In this document: piece after piece, positions 1-9,911 of the stretch
Layout: each line of letters opens with the position of its first letter
How positions within the stretch are numbered: position 1 is the first letter of the stretch
DNA from: Fodinibius salsisoli
GTDB lineage: Bacteria; Bacteroidota; Rhodothermia; Balneolales; Balneolaceae
Length of the DNA: 64,000 nucleotides
Reading direction: 5' to 3'
Assembly (NCBI RefSeq): GCF_026229185.1
Contig: NZ_JAGGJA010000017.1
Span: 1 to 64,000, forward strand
Notes under the pieces: model-generated
Databases searched by the model: none
What the model was told of the DNA's origin: nothing
Seen by the model: only the letters and a program-made list of their open reading frames with translations
Position numbers and translations under genes: made by a program

Positions 1-1
1 G

Positions 2-100
2 AACAAACTTATCACCATTAGTTGTGCCATCTGGAACAGTGGGGAATTTTATGACCCGGATCATACCTCCCGGTTTGACCGGGAGAAAAAAGTGGCCTAA
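2..100 (+). pseudogene. C-terminal tail of a probable IS110-type transposase (cut by window edge)
   Basis: An open frame enters from the left edge and stops at TAA 98-100, giving 32 residues that end FDREKKVA. The string KLITISCAIWNSGEFYDP resembles the C-terminal tail of IS110/IS116/IS902-family transposases, which typically ends with a hydrophobic stretch, a Lys/Asn-Gly turn and Y-(D/N)-P. The hairpin CTCCCGGT/ACCGGGAG at 67-85 lies inside this frame. The family call rests on a short tail only, and whether the upstream part is intact cannot be seen. Confidence 0.4.
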
Positions 101-204
101 GACTTGATAAAGTCATAGCATTCCCTCAAGGGAAGATTAAGAAACTATCCCTCCTTGAGGAGGGTGCCTAAATTCTGTGGTTTTGCAGAGTTTGGGCGGA
201 GGTG
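101..204. repeat. intergenic palindromic cluster, possible terminator of mutB
   Basis: Three small perfect hairpins follow one another: GACTT/AAGTC near 101-114, TTCCCT/AGGGAA at 121-134 and CCCTCC/GGAGGG at 149-164. They sit just downstream of the minus-strand mutase gene. The last hairpin could end its transcript, although no strong T-run follows on the minus strand. The style resembles short palindromic intergenic elements. Confidence 0.35.
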
Positions 205-2349
205 TTAGTTGTTTGAATTCGTTCTGGCATCTATCAAAATTTCCAGGATTTGCTGGGCAGCCAGCGAAATAACGGTACCGGGACCAAAGATGCCCAGCAC
301 ACCTTTTTGATAAAGAAATTCATAATCCTGTTGTGGAACTACGCCGCCTACAATGACCATGATATCCGGTCGCCCGAGCTTTTCAAGCTCTTCAATGACT
401 TTAGGGACGAGTGTTTTATGACTCCCGGCCAGACTGGAGACCCCCAGGATATGCACATCATTTTCAACGGCCTGGCGAGCGGCTTCTTCCGGCGTCTGGA
501 ACAGCGGGCCGATGTCCACATCAAAGCCAAGATCAGCAAAGCTGGTGGAGATGACTTTGGCCCCGCGATCATGACCATCCTGACCCATTTTAGCGACCAT
601 GATCCGGGGGCGCCGTCCTTCCAGTTCCGCAAATCGATCGGCCAATTTCTGGGCTTTCTTAAAATTTTGATCGTCATCTATTTCTGAAGAATACACGCCG
701 GATATTGATCTTACGGTTGCTTTATATCGTCCAAAAACTTGTTCCATGGCGTCGGAAATTTCACCCAACGATGCTCGTTTTCGGGTGGCCTCCACAGCCG
801 CCTCCAGCAGGTTGCCATCGCCGGATTCGGCTACCTTGCTAATGCGTTGAAGGGCAGTCCGGACTTCCTGCTCATTACGTTCATTACGCAGTTGTTGCAG
901 TCGTTCAATCTGCGTTTTTCGAACTTTCTCATTGTCTACTTCAAGAATGTCAATCGGCTCTTCTTTGTCAAGCTGATATTTATTAACGCCTACAATGGTA
1001 TCTTTGCCTGAATCGATGCGTGCCTGTTTTTTGGCTGCGGCTTCTTCAATGCGCATCTTGGGCAGGCCTGTTTCAATCGCTTTGGCCATGCCGCCCAACT
1101 CTTCAACCTCCTGGATAAGCTCCCAGGCACGTCGAGCAATGCGATCGGTCAGGTACTCTACATAATAGGAGCCGGCCCAGGGATCCACGGCGTGGGTAAT
1201 GCCGGTTTCTTCCTGCAGGTAGATTTGTGTATTGCGTGCGATGCGGGCCGTAGCATCGGTGGGCAAGGCAATGGCTTCATCCAGCGCATTGGTATGCAGC
1301 GATTGAGTGTGGCCCAGTGCAGCAGCCATCGCCTCGATAGTCGTACGGCTAACATTGTTATAGGGATCCTGTTTGGTAAGACTCCAGCCAGAGGTTTGGC
1401 AGTGAGTACGCAGCGACATGGATTTAGGGTTCTGTGGATTAAACTGCTTGACCAGCTTGGCCCAGAGCAATCGTCCGGCGCGCATTTTGGCAATTTCCAT
1501 AAAGTGATTCATCCCAATGCCCCAGAAAAAAGAGATGCGCGGGGCAAAATCGTCCACGTCCAATCCCGCCTCAATGCCGGTACGCAGGTATTCGAGTCCA
1601 TCGGCCAGGGTGTAGGCCAGCTCCAGGTCGCAGGTAGCACCCGCCTCCTGCATGTGATAACCGCTCACGCTGATGGAGTTAAACTTGGGCATATGCTCGG
1701 AGGTATACTCGAAAATATCTCCGATAATGCGCATGGACGGTTTGGGCGGATAGATATAGGTGTTGCGCACCATAAATTCTTTGAGGATATCGTTCTGGAT
1801 GGTGCCGCTCAGCTGCTTTTTAGAGACGCCCTGTTCTTCCGCCGTAACAATATAAAACGCCATAATAGGAATGACGGCGCCGTTCATGGTCATTGACACC
1901 GACATTTGGTCCAGCGGAATCTGGTCGAATAGTACTTTCATATCCAGTATAGAGTCGATAGCTACGCCCGCTTTACCCACATCACCGGTCACGCGTGGAT
2001 GGTCAGAGTCGTAGCCACGGTGTGTGGCCAGGTCAAAGGCAACGGAAAGCCCTTTTTGTCCCTGTGCCAGGTTTCTTCGATAAAAAGCGTTGGATTCCTC
2101 CGCCGTCGAAAAGCCCGCATACTGTCGAATCGTCCACGGACGCAGGGCATACATGGTAGCATACGGTCCGCGAAGGAAGGGAGGAATACCGGCAGCATAG
2201 TCAAGATGGCCGAGCTCTTCAATATCCGAGGCATCAAAACGAGGCTGCACCGGAATTTGCTCTGGCGTTTGCCAAGGTTCGCCGTTCTTGCTACTGTTTT
2301 CGGAAGTAGTGGGCGGATCAAAATCTATTTCAGAAAAATTCGGTCTCAT
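205..2349 (-). CDS. mutB: methylmalonyl-CoA mutase large (catalytic) subunit
   Basis: Adenosylcobalamin-dependent interconversion of (R)-methylmalonyl-CoA and succinyl-CoA in the cytoplasm, the last step of propionyl-CoA assimilation. The 714 residues match the usual length of the catalytic subunit (also called ScpA/MutB). The N-terminal TIM-barrel substrate domain carries the family strings TIRQYAGF and [17 protein letters not shown]. The C-terminal B12-binding domain (about 585-714) has the cobalamin ligand motif DGHDRG within [13 protein letters not shown]. It lies 57 bp downstream of the small-subunit gene on the same strand, so the two are almost certainly one operon and form a heterodimer. 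Confidence 0.96.
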   Translation of the reverse strand: MRPNFSEIDFDPPTTSENSSKNGEPWQTPEQIPVQPRFDASDIEELGHLDYAAGIPPFLRGPYATMYALRPWTIRQYAGFSTAEESNAFYRRNLAQGQKGLSVAFDLATHRGYDSDHPRVTGDVGKAGVAIDSILDMKVLFDQIPLDQMSVSMTMNGAVIPIMAFYIVTAEEQGVSKKQLSGTIQNDILKEFMVRNTYIYPPKPSMRIIGDIFEYTSEHMPKFNSISVSGYHMQEAGATCDLELAYTLADGLEYLRTGIEAGLDVDDFAPRISFFWGIGMNHFMEIAKMRAGRLLWAKLVKQFNPQNPKSMSLRTHCQTSGWSLTKQDPYNNVSRTTIEAMAAALGHTQSLHTNALDEAIALPTDATARIARNTQIYLQEETGITHAVDPWAGSYYVEYLTDRIARRAWELIQEVEELGGMAKAIETGLPKMRIEEAAAKKQARIDSGKDTIVGVNKYQLDKEEPIDILEVDNEKVRKTQIERLQQLRNERNEQEVRTALQRISKVAESGDGNLLEAAVEATRKRASLGEISDAMEQVFGRYKATVRSISGVYSSEIDDDQNFKKAQKLADRFAELEGRRPRIMVAKMGQDGHDRGAKVISTSFADLGFDVDIGPLFQTPEEAARQAVENDVHILGVSSLAGSHKTLVPKVIEELEKLGRPDIMVIVGGVVPQQDYEFLYQKGVLGIFGPGTVISLAAQQILEILIDARTNSNN

Positions 2350-2406
2350 ATTTCAATGAAAAATTGAGAGTGAAAAATTAAAAATGTTGGGTCTGCTCAT
2401 AATTTT

Positions 2407-4407
2407 TCATTGACCATTTTTAATTATGTTAAGTTTCTGTTGTACCTCTTTCAATATTTCCAGAACGTTGCACCCGGAGTAGACAAATAGGTCGATCCCA
2501 GCCTGCTTGTAGGAGTCTACTTGTTCCTTTGGATATCCTGCCAATACCAAGAGGGGGCGATGGCTTGCTTGGTTGAGTTTGTGGCACAACTCCGGAACCA
2601 GCTGCTTGTATGCTTTGTCGGAGCTACAGAGGACCGCAACTTCTGGTTGTTCTCGTTCTATAGCCCGAATCGCTTCCGTTGTATCTTCAAATCCAATGGG
2701 ATCTTCAATGTGGTAGCCAATGCATCCGAATAGATTATTGCTGAAACTGGATCGTGCTTTACGGATTTGTGGATCTCCGATGGGAAGGTTCAGCACGGTT
2801 GGCGTAGTATCATGTTGCTCCGTTGCCCGCCTGAGTGTTTCAAATGCCTGAGGTCCGCGGTATGGTTTCAGCAGCTGTATATCTGTTTTGGAGGCAGAGA
2901 TATACTGAGGAATTACATCTCCCAAGGTAGCTCCATTAGCAAAACAATCACTTAATTCAGTGATAGAAAATGGATCTGTAATGTTAAATTCACGACCGGT
3001 AGTATTCAAGGCAATCCGCTTTTGGGCAGCAGCCTTACCCTTTTTGGGAGGCCGTTTGGTATTTGGATACTGATTGGTGCCCACAAAAACGCGATGGCGT
3101 GTGGCAATATCCTGATCTCGTTGCTGCCTAGACTGTTCGATGGCGGACTGCACAAAACCTTTTTCAATAGCCTCACGCATGCCGCCCTGTTCTTCTATAT
3201 CCTGGAACAACTGCCAGGCTTCACGAGCTAAGCCATGGGTTATTTGTTCAATATAGTATGATCCGGCTGATGGATCCTGGACCTTGTGTAGGTAAGCCTC
3301 TTCGCGCATGATGGTCTGTGAGTTACGGGCCATGCGCAAGGAAAAATTATCAGGCTGCTGGAAGAGTTCGTCAAAAGGAAGAATAGTCAGCGCATCACAG
3401 CCTCCGATTACCGCTGACATGCCCTCCGTAGAAGTTCGGAGCATATTGGTATAGGGATCATACACCGTTTTGTTATACAGAGAAGTTGCCGCATGGATGT
3501 AAGCAGGTGTTTGTTCAGCATTTCCATGAAAAGCCTCCAACAAATTATCCCAGAGGAGTCGCAAAGCGCGAATTTTGGATATCTCCAGAAAATATTTAGA
3601 GCCAATGGCAACATTAAAGTGCAACATATCGGCTGCTTCTTCTACTGACAAGCCGTGTTCTGTTAAGGCTGCCAGATATCCTGTTGCAGAAGCCAGTGCA
3701 AAGGCCAACTCCTGAACGATGGTAGCACCACTATGATGATACAGCCGAGCATCAACACCAAGAGGGCGAATATTAGACAGATGTTGCTGGGTAAAAGAAG
3801 CTATTTCAGTAATGCTTTTTGATAGCTCATCTGATTTCAAGGCTTGTTTACTTTGCAACAGGTTTGCAATAGGATCATAGCAGATTGTTCCCGTAATATC
3901 GTCCGCTGATAGTGATTGCTGCCTGACCTCTTGCCATAACATGGCCAAGAGGCCGGGACTCAATATGCCTGCGTCAATGTGCAGGGGTGTTTGTTCAAGT
4001 GATATGCCTGTTGTTAGGGTTGAAAAATCAGCCTGGTTTTGGATAGGCAGTCCTGTGATACGGATTTCTTTTGTTGAATAACAGCTTGCTTTCACAGAAA
4101 GCTGTACCGCGTCGGCACCACTTTGTAAGGCTTCCCGGACAGCGGTATTGGCATCTGCAGCTGTAAGACCCGTAATGTGTGCGCGTGCTTCCCACGGATG
4201 ATGTACGGTATTTATGATCGGCGTTGCAGTCTCCAGCTCTTGCAAATCTTCCTGACGGTAAAAGGGAAGGACAGAGAGGCCCTCTCCTGTATCCCAGCGA
4301 AGCTTTTTTTTATAATCAGCCCCATCTAAATCTTTTGTTATCCGGGCTTCCCATTCATCCGTAGCGACCGGTGGAAAGGCATCAAAGAAGGTGGTAGAAT
4401 TACTCAT
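2407..4407 (-). CDS. mutA: methylmalonyl-CoA mutase small subunit
   Basis: Structural partner of the catalytic subunit encoded immediately downstream. It has the mutase barrel fold (GLSVLPFYR, MLRTSTEGMSAVIGG, QDPSAGSYYIE) and a degenerate C-terminal cobalamin-like domain in which the DxHxxG cobalamin ligand motif is absent, as expected for the non-catalytic subunit. I place the start at the ATG at 4407 (MSNSTTFF), preceded by AGGA about nine bases upstream. An in-frame ATG at 4440 would add 11 residues without family resemblance. It is the first gene of a two-gene minus-strand operon, divergent from the acyl-CoA dehydrogenase. Confidence 0.93.
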   Translation of the reverse strand: MSNSTTFFDAFPPVATDEWEARITKDLDGADYKKKLRWDTGEGLSVLPFYRQEDLQELETATPIINTVHHPWEARAHITGLTAADANTAVREALQSGADAVQLSVKASCYSTKEIRITGLPIQNQADFSTLTTGISLEQTPLHIDAGILSPGLLAMLWQEVRQQSLSADDITGTICYDPIANLLQSKQALKSDELSKSITEIASFTQQHLSNIRPLGVDARLYHHSGATIVQELAFALASATGYLAALTEHGLSVEEAADMLHFNVAIGSKYFLEISKIRALRLLWDNLLEAFHGNAEQTPAYIHAATSLYNKTVYDPYTNMLRTSTEGMSAVIGGCDALTILPFDELFQQPDNFSLRMARNSQTIMREEAYLHKVQDPSAGSYYIEQITHGLAREAWQLFQDIEEQGGMREAIEKGFVQSAIEQSRQQRDQDIATRHRVFVGTNQYPNTKRPPKKGKAAAQKRIALNTTGREFNITDPFSITELSDCFANGATLGDVIPQYISASKTDIQLLKPYRGPQAFETLRRATEQHDTTPTVLNLPIGDPQIRKARSSFSNNLFGCIGYHIEDPIGFEDTTEAIRAIEREQPEVAVLCSSDKAYKQLVPELCHKLNQASHRPLLVLAGYPKEQVDSYKQAGIDLFVYSGCNVLEILKEVQQKLNIIKNGQ

Positions 4408-4571
4408 AATCACAATCCTGGTTGTTTTGGAATATTCCAAGATAAAGAGCTTACCATAACTTTACTAATGGCTGAAGAGCGATGGAAGGGTAAATCGAAT
4501 CCGGATATTTTATCTGTAATGCCTATATTTCTTTACCTAATTGTACTTCTAACCATGAAAAGACTGATCTT

Positions 4572-5735
4572 ATGGCACAAGCTACTGCAACAGTACCCGC
4601 TTTAACCCAACTTACCGAAGATGAAAAGATGCTCCGCGATGCTGCAAGAGATTTTGCTGAAACCTATATTAAGCCAAAGGTTCAGGAAATGGATGAAGCA
4701 GCAAAATTGGACAAAGATCTGATTCAGCAGTTTTTTGACATGGGATTAATGGGCATTGAGATTCCCGAAACATACAGCGGGGGCGGGGGATCCTTTTTTA
4801 TGTCTATTGTAGCTATTGAGCAGATCTCAAGGGTGGATGCCTCTACGGGTGTTTTTATGGATGTACAAAATACACTGGTTAATAATGCCTTTTTGAATTG
4901 GGCCAGTGATGATGTTAAGGAACGTTATTTGCCACAGCTGGCTACGGAAAAGGTGGGAGCGTACTGTCTGTCGGAGCCGGGGGCCGGAAGCGATGCCTTT
5001 TCTCTGAAGACCAAAGCCAAAGAGGATGGAGAGGACTATATTCTGAACGGTTCCAAAATGTGGATTACCAATGCCCATGAAGCCGATATTTTTCTTGTTT
5101 TTGCTAATGTTAACCCGGAAGCGGGATATAAAGGGATCACTGCTTTTATCGTAGAACGTGACTTTGAGGGCTTCTCCGTATCCAAAAAGGAAAATAAACT
5201 GGGTATCCGGGCTAGCTCTACCTGCGAGATTCTGCTAGAAGACTGTCGTGTGCCTAAAGAAAATGTGTTGGGCGAAGTGGGTAAAGGATACAAGGTAGCG
5301 ATAGAGACACTCAATGAAGGACGGATTGGCATCGGGGCACAGATGGTGGGCGTTGCCCAGGGATCTCTGGATGCAGCACTGGATTATACACAGGAGCGAG
5401 AGCAGTTCGACCAGCCCATATCAGATTTTCAGGGGGTGCAGTTTCAGCTGGCAAAGATGGCAACCGATATCGAAACCGCCCGTCTGCTGGTTTATAATGC
5501 AGCACGCCTTAAAGAAAACGGAGAGACGTTTCTCAAAGAAGCCGCAATGGCTAAATATCATGCTTCCGAAGTTGCTGAGCGTGTCAGTTCAACAGCTGTA
5601 GACCTATTTGGCGGTTATGGCTATGTAAAAGAATATCCTGTAGAGAAGTATTACCGAGATGCCAAAATTGGAAAAATTTATGAAGGAACTTCCAATATGC
5701 AGCTGAATACAATTGCTAAATTGTTATTAAAATAA
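4572..5735 (+). CDS. acyl-CoA dehydrogenase (short-chain/butyryl-CoA type)
   Basis: FAD enzyme that makes the alpha-beta double bond of an acyl-CoA in fatty-acid or branched-chain amino-acid breakdown, passing electrons to ETF. The 387 residues are typical. Visible are the FAD/substrate strings YCLSEPGAGSDA and KMWITNA, the C-terminal helical domain (REQFDQPISDFQ, DLFGGYGYVKEYP) and the catalytic glutamate Glu371 in IYEGTSNMQ. It is divergent from the mutase operon across about 165 bp, a sensible pairing because odd-chain and branched-chain acyl-CoA oxidation yields propionyl-CoA. The exact acyl-chain preference cannot be read from sequence. Confidence 0.93.
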   Translation: MAQATATVPALTQLTEDEKMLRDAARDFAETYIKPKVQEMDEAAKLDKDLIQQFFDMGLMGIEIPETYSGGGGSFFMSIVAIEQISRVDASTGVFMDVQNTLVNNAFLNWASDDVKERYLPQLATEKVGAYCLSEPGAGSDAFSLKTKAKEDGEDYILNGSKMWITNAHEADIFLVFANVNPEAGYKGITAFIVERDFEGFSVSKKENKLGIRASSTCEILLEDCRVPKENVLGEVGKGYKVAIETLNEGRIGIGAQMVGVAQGSLDAALDYTQEREQFDQPISDFQGVQFQLAKMATDIETARLLVYNAARLKENGETFLKEAAMAKYHASEVAERVSSTAVDLFGGYGYVKEYPVEKYYRDAKIGKIYEGTSNMQLNTIAKLLLK

Positions 5736-5938
5736 GGAAGGGATTGGTTTGAAGTTTAAACACTTATAAAATAGGTATTCAAGCTGATTAGGCAGATAAT
5801 TTGGGAGCGATTCGAAAAAAAACTTATTTTAGGGAATGATTTGCTTTTCCTATTGTGTTGAAAGTGAGTGATTAGAGGGCATTGCCTTCTCACAAGTTCA
5901 GTAAAGTCCCAAAAATACAAATTACACCATTTTAAGCT

Positions 5939-6868
5939 ATGTCATTGGATAACGTAGATAATCTCAAAGATCTTTGTAAAGATGAGGACTGTTTCAAAGA
6001 ACTCAAAGAAATTATCGGCGAGATTGTTGATGAAAAAGATCAGAAGGCCACATGCCTGTCATTACTGGAGTCAGCTATAAGTAATGATTATGATTCTATC
6101 CTAATTACCGAGCTAAGCCTGGAGAAGCCCGGTCCTAAAATTGTATATGTAAATGACGGATTTTGCGAGATGACCGGATATTCCAAGGAAGAGGTTATTG
6201 GCAAGACTCCTCGTATTTTACAGGGACCTAAAACCGATCCCAAGGTGTTGGAAAAGCTAAAGAGCCGTCTAAAAAATGGACAATGTTTTTTTGGGCAGAC
6301 TATTAATTACCGTAAAGATGGCAGCGAGTTTGTTAACCAGTGGGATATACATCCCATTACGGATAAGGAAGGAAATCCCACGCATTGGGTATCCTACCAG
6401 CACGATATTTCTGAACGCAAGCGTGTTGAGAAACAGCTGATAGATACCAAGATTGAGTTTGATGATCTGCGTGAAGAAGTACACTGTACGACTATTGACG
6501 TTAATCTGGAGGGAGTTATAATTTCAGCGAACCAAGCCTTTTGTGCACTCACCGGATATAAAAAAGAGGAGCTGCGGCAGAAAAAAGTTTGGGCCCTGTT
6601 TCCTGAAAAGTATGCACAATCATTGAAAAACCGATTTGAGCAGCCTGTTTCAGAGCAAACCCTTACCGGGCTGGATCTTAAGGGGGTGATAAAGCATAAA
6701 TCCGGTGTCCCTATTCAGATAAAGGGCAAAACTCAATTGCTTAATTTACGGGATAAAAAGGTTGTGCGGGCCGAAATCCAGAATATCTCCCTGCAGAAAA
6801 AGATTGTAGATTCGTTGCAGAAATGTAAGAACGAGTTGGGCCAGAAGCTCGACATAGAGACGAGCTAA
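5939..6868 (+). CDS. tandem PAS-domain protein without an output domain
   Basis: A 309-residue cytoplasmic protein. Residues about 50-155 form a PAS plus PAC domain (VNDGFCEMTGYSKEEV, GKTPRILQGPKTD, YQHDISERKR). Residues about 165-290 form a second, more divergent PAS (ISANQAFCALTGYKKEEL). The first domain looks like a LOV domain in layout, but the flavin-binding Cys of the NCRFLQ motif is replaced (TPRILQ), so it should not form a light-driven cysteinyl adduct. No kinase, cyclase or DNA-binding domain follows, so it probably acts as a sensory adaptor partnering another protein. The gene stands alone, with about 200 bp before and 150 bp after it. Confidence 0.85.
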   Translation: MSLDNVDNLKDLCKDEDCFKELKEIIGEIVDEKDQKATCLSLLESAISNDYDSILITELSLEKPGPKIVYVNDGFCEMTGYSKEEVIGKTPRILQGPKTDPKVLEKLKSRLKNGQCFFGQTINYRKDGSEFVNQWDIHPITDKEGNPTHWVSYQHDISERKRVEKQLIDTKIEFDDLREEVHCTTIDVNLEGVIISANQAFCALTGYKKEELRQKKVWALFPEKYAQSLKNRFEQPVSEQTLTGLDLKGVIKHKSGVPIQIKGKTQLLNLRDKKVVRAEIQNISLQKKIVDSLQKCKNELGQKLDIETS

Positions 6869-7019
6869 CAGTAAGGGAGGGTTAAGTTTATTGTTCTTTA
6901 ATTTGTGTTTCTACCTAAAGCTTCTATTTTGCCTTTAAATTAGGGATATAGAAAATAACCTAATACAGATTAGGGATTCTGTATTCAAATCATAGAAAAC
7001 ATAATGAAAGAGGATTATT

Positions 7020-7304
7020 ATGGGAAGTATTTTACCTTTAATTATTCAATTAGTTAGCGGAGCGGTAGGAGGTAACATCGCGGGATCAGTGATGAAAGAA
7101 TCATCATTGGGGACACTCGGCAATTCCATCGTAGGTATTCTAGGAGGCGGACTTGGCGGTCAAATTTTAGGGGCCCTCGGTATCGCTGCCAGTGGAGGAG
7201 ACATGGACATCGGCAGCATCATAGCTGATATAGCCGGTGGAGGCGTAGGAGGCGGTGTCTTGATGGCCATTATTGGCGTTGTTCGCAAAGCAATGGCGAA
7301 GTAA
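7020..7304 (+). CDS. small glycine-rich membrane protein
   Basis: 94 residues made of hydrophobic, glycine-dense segments (residues 5-25, 35-60 and 68-88) such as VGILGGGLGGQILGALG, the pattern of tightly packed membrane helices or glycine-zipper proteins. A good ribosome site (AAAGAGGA) sits seven to ten bases before the ATG. I recognise the general type of small conserved hypothetical protein, found in several Gram-negative phyla, but no function is known to me. Glycine-zipper proteins often associate with envelope stress or pore formation, which would be inference only. Confidence 0.7.
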   Translation: MGSILPLIIQLVSGAVGGNIAGSVMKESSLGTLGNSIVGILGGGLGGQILGALGIAASGGDMDIGSIIADIAGGGVGGGVLMAIIGVVRKAMAK

Positions 7305-7489
7305 GACGTAACCGCGTTTTATTATTAATAGTATCGTGGGATATATCTTCAGTTCGGCTTTTTAAATGTCGAATTTGACAGGTATATCCCTTCCATAGTT
7401 TATGGATGAGGGTAAGCAGTCCTTAAATTCTTTGTAATTATTCTTATTTTCCAGTGTACACAGCAATGATATTTTAGCATTTTACTTTT

Positions 7490-7933
7490 ATGCCCGATAT
7501 TTTGGACACACAGCAACAGATTATAAAGGAGTTTGAATCATTAAGCGACTGGACTGAGCGATATAAGCATATCATAAAACAGGGCCGTAACCTTGATCCA
7601 CTGGATGAACAATATAAGGTGGATGAAAACCTGGTACGCGGATGCCAGTCGCAGGTATGGCTACATACCCGCCTTGAAGATGGGAAAGTTATTTTTGAGG
7701 CCGACAGCGATGCAGCAATTACGAAAGGGTTGGTTGCACTAATGGTCCGGTTTTATTCAGACCAAACGCCAAAGGATATTATTGCAACAAGTCCTACCTT
7801 TATTAAAAAAATAGGGATGCAAGAACATCTGTCGCCGACGAGATCCAATGGATTGGCTTCCATGGTTAAGCAGATGAAGATCTATGCAATGGCGTATCAA
7901 TCCAAAATGGCTGAACAAGCGGCCGACAGCTAA
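7490..7933 (+). CDS. sufE: SufE family cysteine-desulfurase sulfur acceptor
   Basis: 147-residue cytoplasmic protein that accepts persulfide sulfur from the cysteine desulfurase SufS and passes it to the SufBCD scaffold for Fe-S cluster assembly. The active cysteine is Cys52 in VRGCQSQVWL, matching Cys51 of the E. coli protein, and the downstream FEADSDAAITKGLVALM is the conserved SufE signature. The gene is monocistronic here, away from other suf genes, and ends at a strong hairpin shared with the convergent cold-shock gene. Confidence 0.93.
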   Translation: MPDILDTQQQIIKEFESLSDWTERYKHIIKQGRNLDPLDEQYKVDENLVRGCQSQVWLHTRLEDGKVIFEADSDAAITKGLVALMVRFYSDQTPKDIIATSPTFIKKIGMQEHLSPTRSNGLASMVKQMKIYAMAYQSKMAEQAADS

Positions 7934-7947
7934 AATATGGCTATTAA

Positions 7948-7979
7948 AAAAGCACCATTGATGTAAAAATGGTGCTTTT
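7948..7979. terminator. bidirectional rho-independent terminator
   Basis: A perfect 12-bp stem, AAAAGCACCATT (7948-7959) with AATGGTGCTTTT (7968-7979) around an 8-base loop. It has A/T runs on both sides, so it works on both strands. It lies between the convergent sufE and cold-shock genes. Confidence 0.88.
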
Positions 7980-8000
7980 ATTCTGTATTTCTACAGCCCA

Positions 8001-8210
8001 TTAAACAGGTATCACCTCTTGGGCCTGAAGTCCTTTCTCTCCCTCAGCAACAGTAAATTCGACTTCTTGGCCTTCTTCTAATTTTTTATAGCCTTCCATC
8101 TCAATTTCACTGTAGTGAACGAAAATGTCTTCGCCTTCTTCTCGTGTGATGAATCCATAACCTTTGCCATTATGGAACCATTTTACCGTACCTACTTCGC
8201 GTTCTGCCAT
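8001..8210 (-). CDS. cold-shock domain protein (CspA family)
   Basis: 69-residue single-stranded nucleic-acid chaperone with one OB-fold cold-shock domain: GTVKWFHNGKGYGFI (RNP1 KGYGFI) and DIFVHYSEI (RNP2-like). The start at 8210 (MAEREVGTVKW) is preferred because it gives the normal family length and has GGAG about eight bases upstream. A longer frame from 8258 would add 16 residues not seen in the family. The extra 5' sequence is better read as leader mRNA, where Csp genes often carry temperature-responsive structure. Confidence 0.95.
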   Translation of the reverse strand: MAEREVGTVKWFHNGKGYGFITREEGEDIFVHYSEIEMEGYKKLEEGQEVEFTVAEGEKGLQAQEVIPV

Positions 8211-8336
8211 TGTTAATTCTCCAAAATATTTTACTTCTTGTGCTACTTTAATGTTCAAAAACGCCCTGCTAATGCAGTATAAAGCGCTTGAACACCTAAG
8301 TATAGTATATTTTTTTTGGATTACCTACTTTGAGTA

Positions 8337-8804
8337 TTATTTAATTATGATTTTTGAAGTGTGGTTATTTTTTGACAATTCTTCCACAATTATCCACCCA
8401 TACATTTTAGCCCCTTCATGTGGAATACAAAAATATTGATAAGTTCCCGGTAGGCTAAAGGTATGCTGATAGGTTTGGTCGGGATCCATCATACCGGAGT
8501 CAAATGAATCGGCGCCCTTTGGCAATGTGGCACTTCCCTTAATGGTGGCCTGCGAAGGATCACCGGTAACTGAATGTGCCAGCAATGAGGAATTCTTCCA
8601 CTGCACGGTTTGCCCGTTTTTGATAATGACAGTATCTGGATTAAACTTCATGGTGTTTGTCATTTCTACGGTTGCTGCAATTTCGGTACTATCTATTTGC
8701 TGGGTGTTGATGGCAGATCCTGCATGATAATGAAGAGTGAATGCCAGTAATAGAAATGAAAGAACGAAAAGCAGGGAAATTATATAGGGATTATATTTCT
8801 GCAT
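8337..8804 (-). CDS. plastocyanin-like type 1 copper protein, membrane-anchored or exported
   Basis: 155 residues: an N-terminal hydrophobic segment (8-25) that exports or anchors it, then a cupredoxin fold (about 43-142). The four type 1 copper ligands can be placed: His77 (LLAHSVTGD), then Cys126, His129 and Met134 in YFCIPHEGAKM. It should be a periplasmic electron carrier or copper-binding protein. It lies 87 bp downstream of an unknown exported protein on the same strand, which may be its partner. Confidence 0.88.
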   Translation of the reverse strand: MQKYNPYIISLLFVLSFLLLAFTLHYHAGSAINTQQIDSTEIAATVEMTNTMKFNPDTVIIKNGQTVQWKNSSLLAHSVTGDPSQATIKGSATLPKGADSFDSGMMDPDQTYQHTFSLPGTYQYFCIPHEGAKMYGWIIVEELSKNNHTSKIIIK

Positions 8805-8891
8805 TTCCGATGAAACTTTAAATTTAACAGAAAATTTAATTCTCTCCCGCCTAAAGATGGAGATACTGGCGGGAGAGATTAGGGCTAATGA

Positions 8892-9866
8892 TTACCTTCG
8901 GTCAGCATCGATTTCCAGATTCTCGAACATAACGTGCCAGAAAGGTAACTCCATACCATTAGGCAGTTTAAAACCTGTTTTAACATCCTCATGGACAAAC
9001 TTCTGCTCTTTCATTTCCGGCCTCATAGGTGGTACCATAAGATGAAAGTGTTTACGGGTAGGGGTGACCTCATCGTCAAAGGCCAATTCATAGTCTTTTT
9101 TCCGTACATATTCGGTAAGCATACCGTGGACCAGTCGGGGTTTGTCGAGCACATCGCCATTCTTACGAATTTCGCCCATGCCCCAGAAGGCAAAATAGGT
9201 GTACATCGTGGGCATGAGAGCTGTGCCAATGCGGCTGGAGCCATGCATCACAGTATTAGTCACGACCCCTCCAAAAGTTGGATACTCCACTCCGTGAGCA
9301 GCCAGCATACCACAACAGCGGACCTCATACGTATTACCCTGTTTATCCTGCCAGCTGGCCATGAACTTTATCTCATCATTGGTTTTCCCAGCATCCGTTG
9401 CGGTAGCGTCCACGGCTTTGATATCTAGTTTGCCATTGCCCATAACAATATTTTTATCGCCAAAGGGAGACGGTTTTTCCATCTCCGTGTACTGACCGTT
9501 GTTTATGCCCCGTACTCCGGGAGGGAGCCCGTTGATACCGGGAGTGCCTGCCAATGCCCGAGGTACCTGGGGAGTGCCAAAAACATAAGGATCGAGTTTT
9601 CTCTTCGAAGGAAGAATAACGAAAACACCCCCACTTTTCTGCGTTATTTCTACCTCTAGTGGCCCTCCAAGTAATTCCTGGGGCGGAATATTCATATGAG
9701 CTTTCAGATATCCTTTGTAGGGGGCCATCTCTTGAAGCATTTTCATTTTTTGTGCTTCATCAGGATTTCCTTGTGCCTGGGCCGGCTGCGCCCAGCCTAT
9801 AATTCCCAGTATAATAAGGAGAGATGTCATTATACCTGGAATGAATGTGTTCTTGATTTTATTCAT
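8892..9866 (-). CDS. exported protein of unknown function, Met/His-rich C-terminal half
   Basis: 324 residues with a clear signal peptide (about 1-31, ending AQPAQAQ) and no other membrane segment. I do not recognise the family. Visible features are a Pro/Gly-rich loop region (about 105-135), a vicinal cysteine pair (VRCCGM) and many Met and His residues in the second half (MHGSSRIGTALMPTMYTYFAFWGMGE, interspersed with KHFHLMVPPM). These could bind copper or another metal, which fits the adjacent cupredoxin gene but is inference. It is the middle gene of a minus-strand run DsrE-like / this gene / cupredoxin. Confidence 0.7.
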   Translation of the reverse strand: MNKIKNTFIPGIMTSLLIILGIIGWAQPAQAQGNPDEAQKMKMLQEMAPYKGYLKAHMNIPPQELLGGPLEVEITQKSGGVFVILPSKRKLDPYVFGTPQVPRALAGTPGINGLPPGVRGINNGQYTEMEKPSPFGDKNIVMGNGKLDIKAVDATATDAGKTNDEIKFMASWQDKQGNTYEVRCCGMLAAHGVEYPTFGGVVTNTVMHGSSRIGTALMPTMYTYFAFWGMGEIRKNGDVLDKPRLVHGMLTEYVRKKDYELAFDDEVTPTRKHFHLMVPPMRPEMKEQKFVHEDVKTGFKLPNGMELPFWHVMFENLEIDADRR

Positions 9867-9911
9867 AACTGTATCCTCCGTTTTGAGTTTGTTCTATATT
9901 TTTCATTTTTA

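Noticed and set aside
67-85. Hairpin CTCCCGGT/ACCGGGAG as a terminator
   Set aside because: It lies within the open frame of the transposase tail, and on the plus strand it is followed by A rather than T residues.
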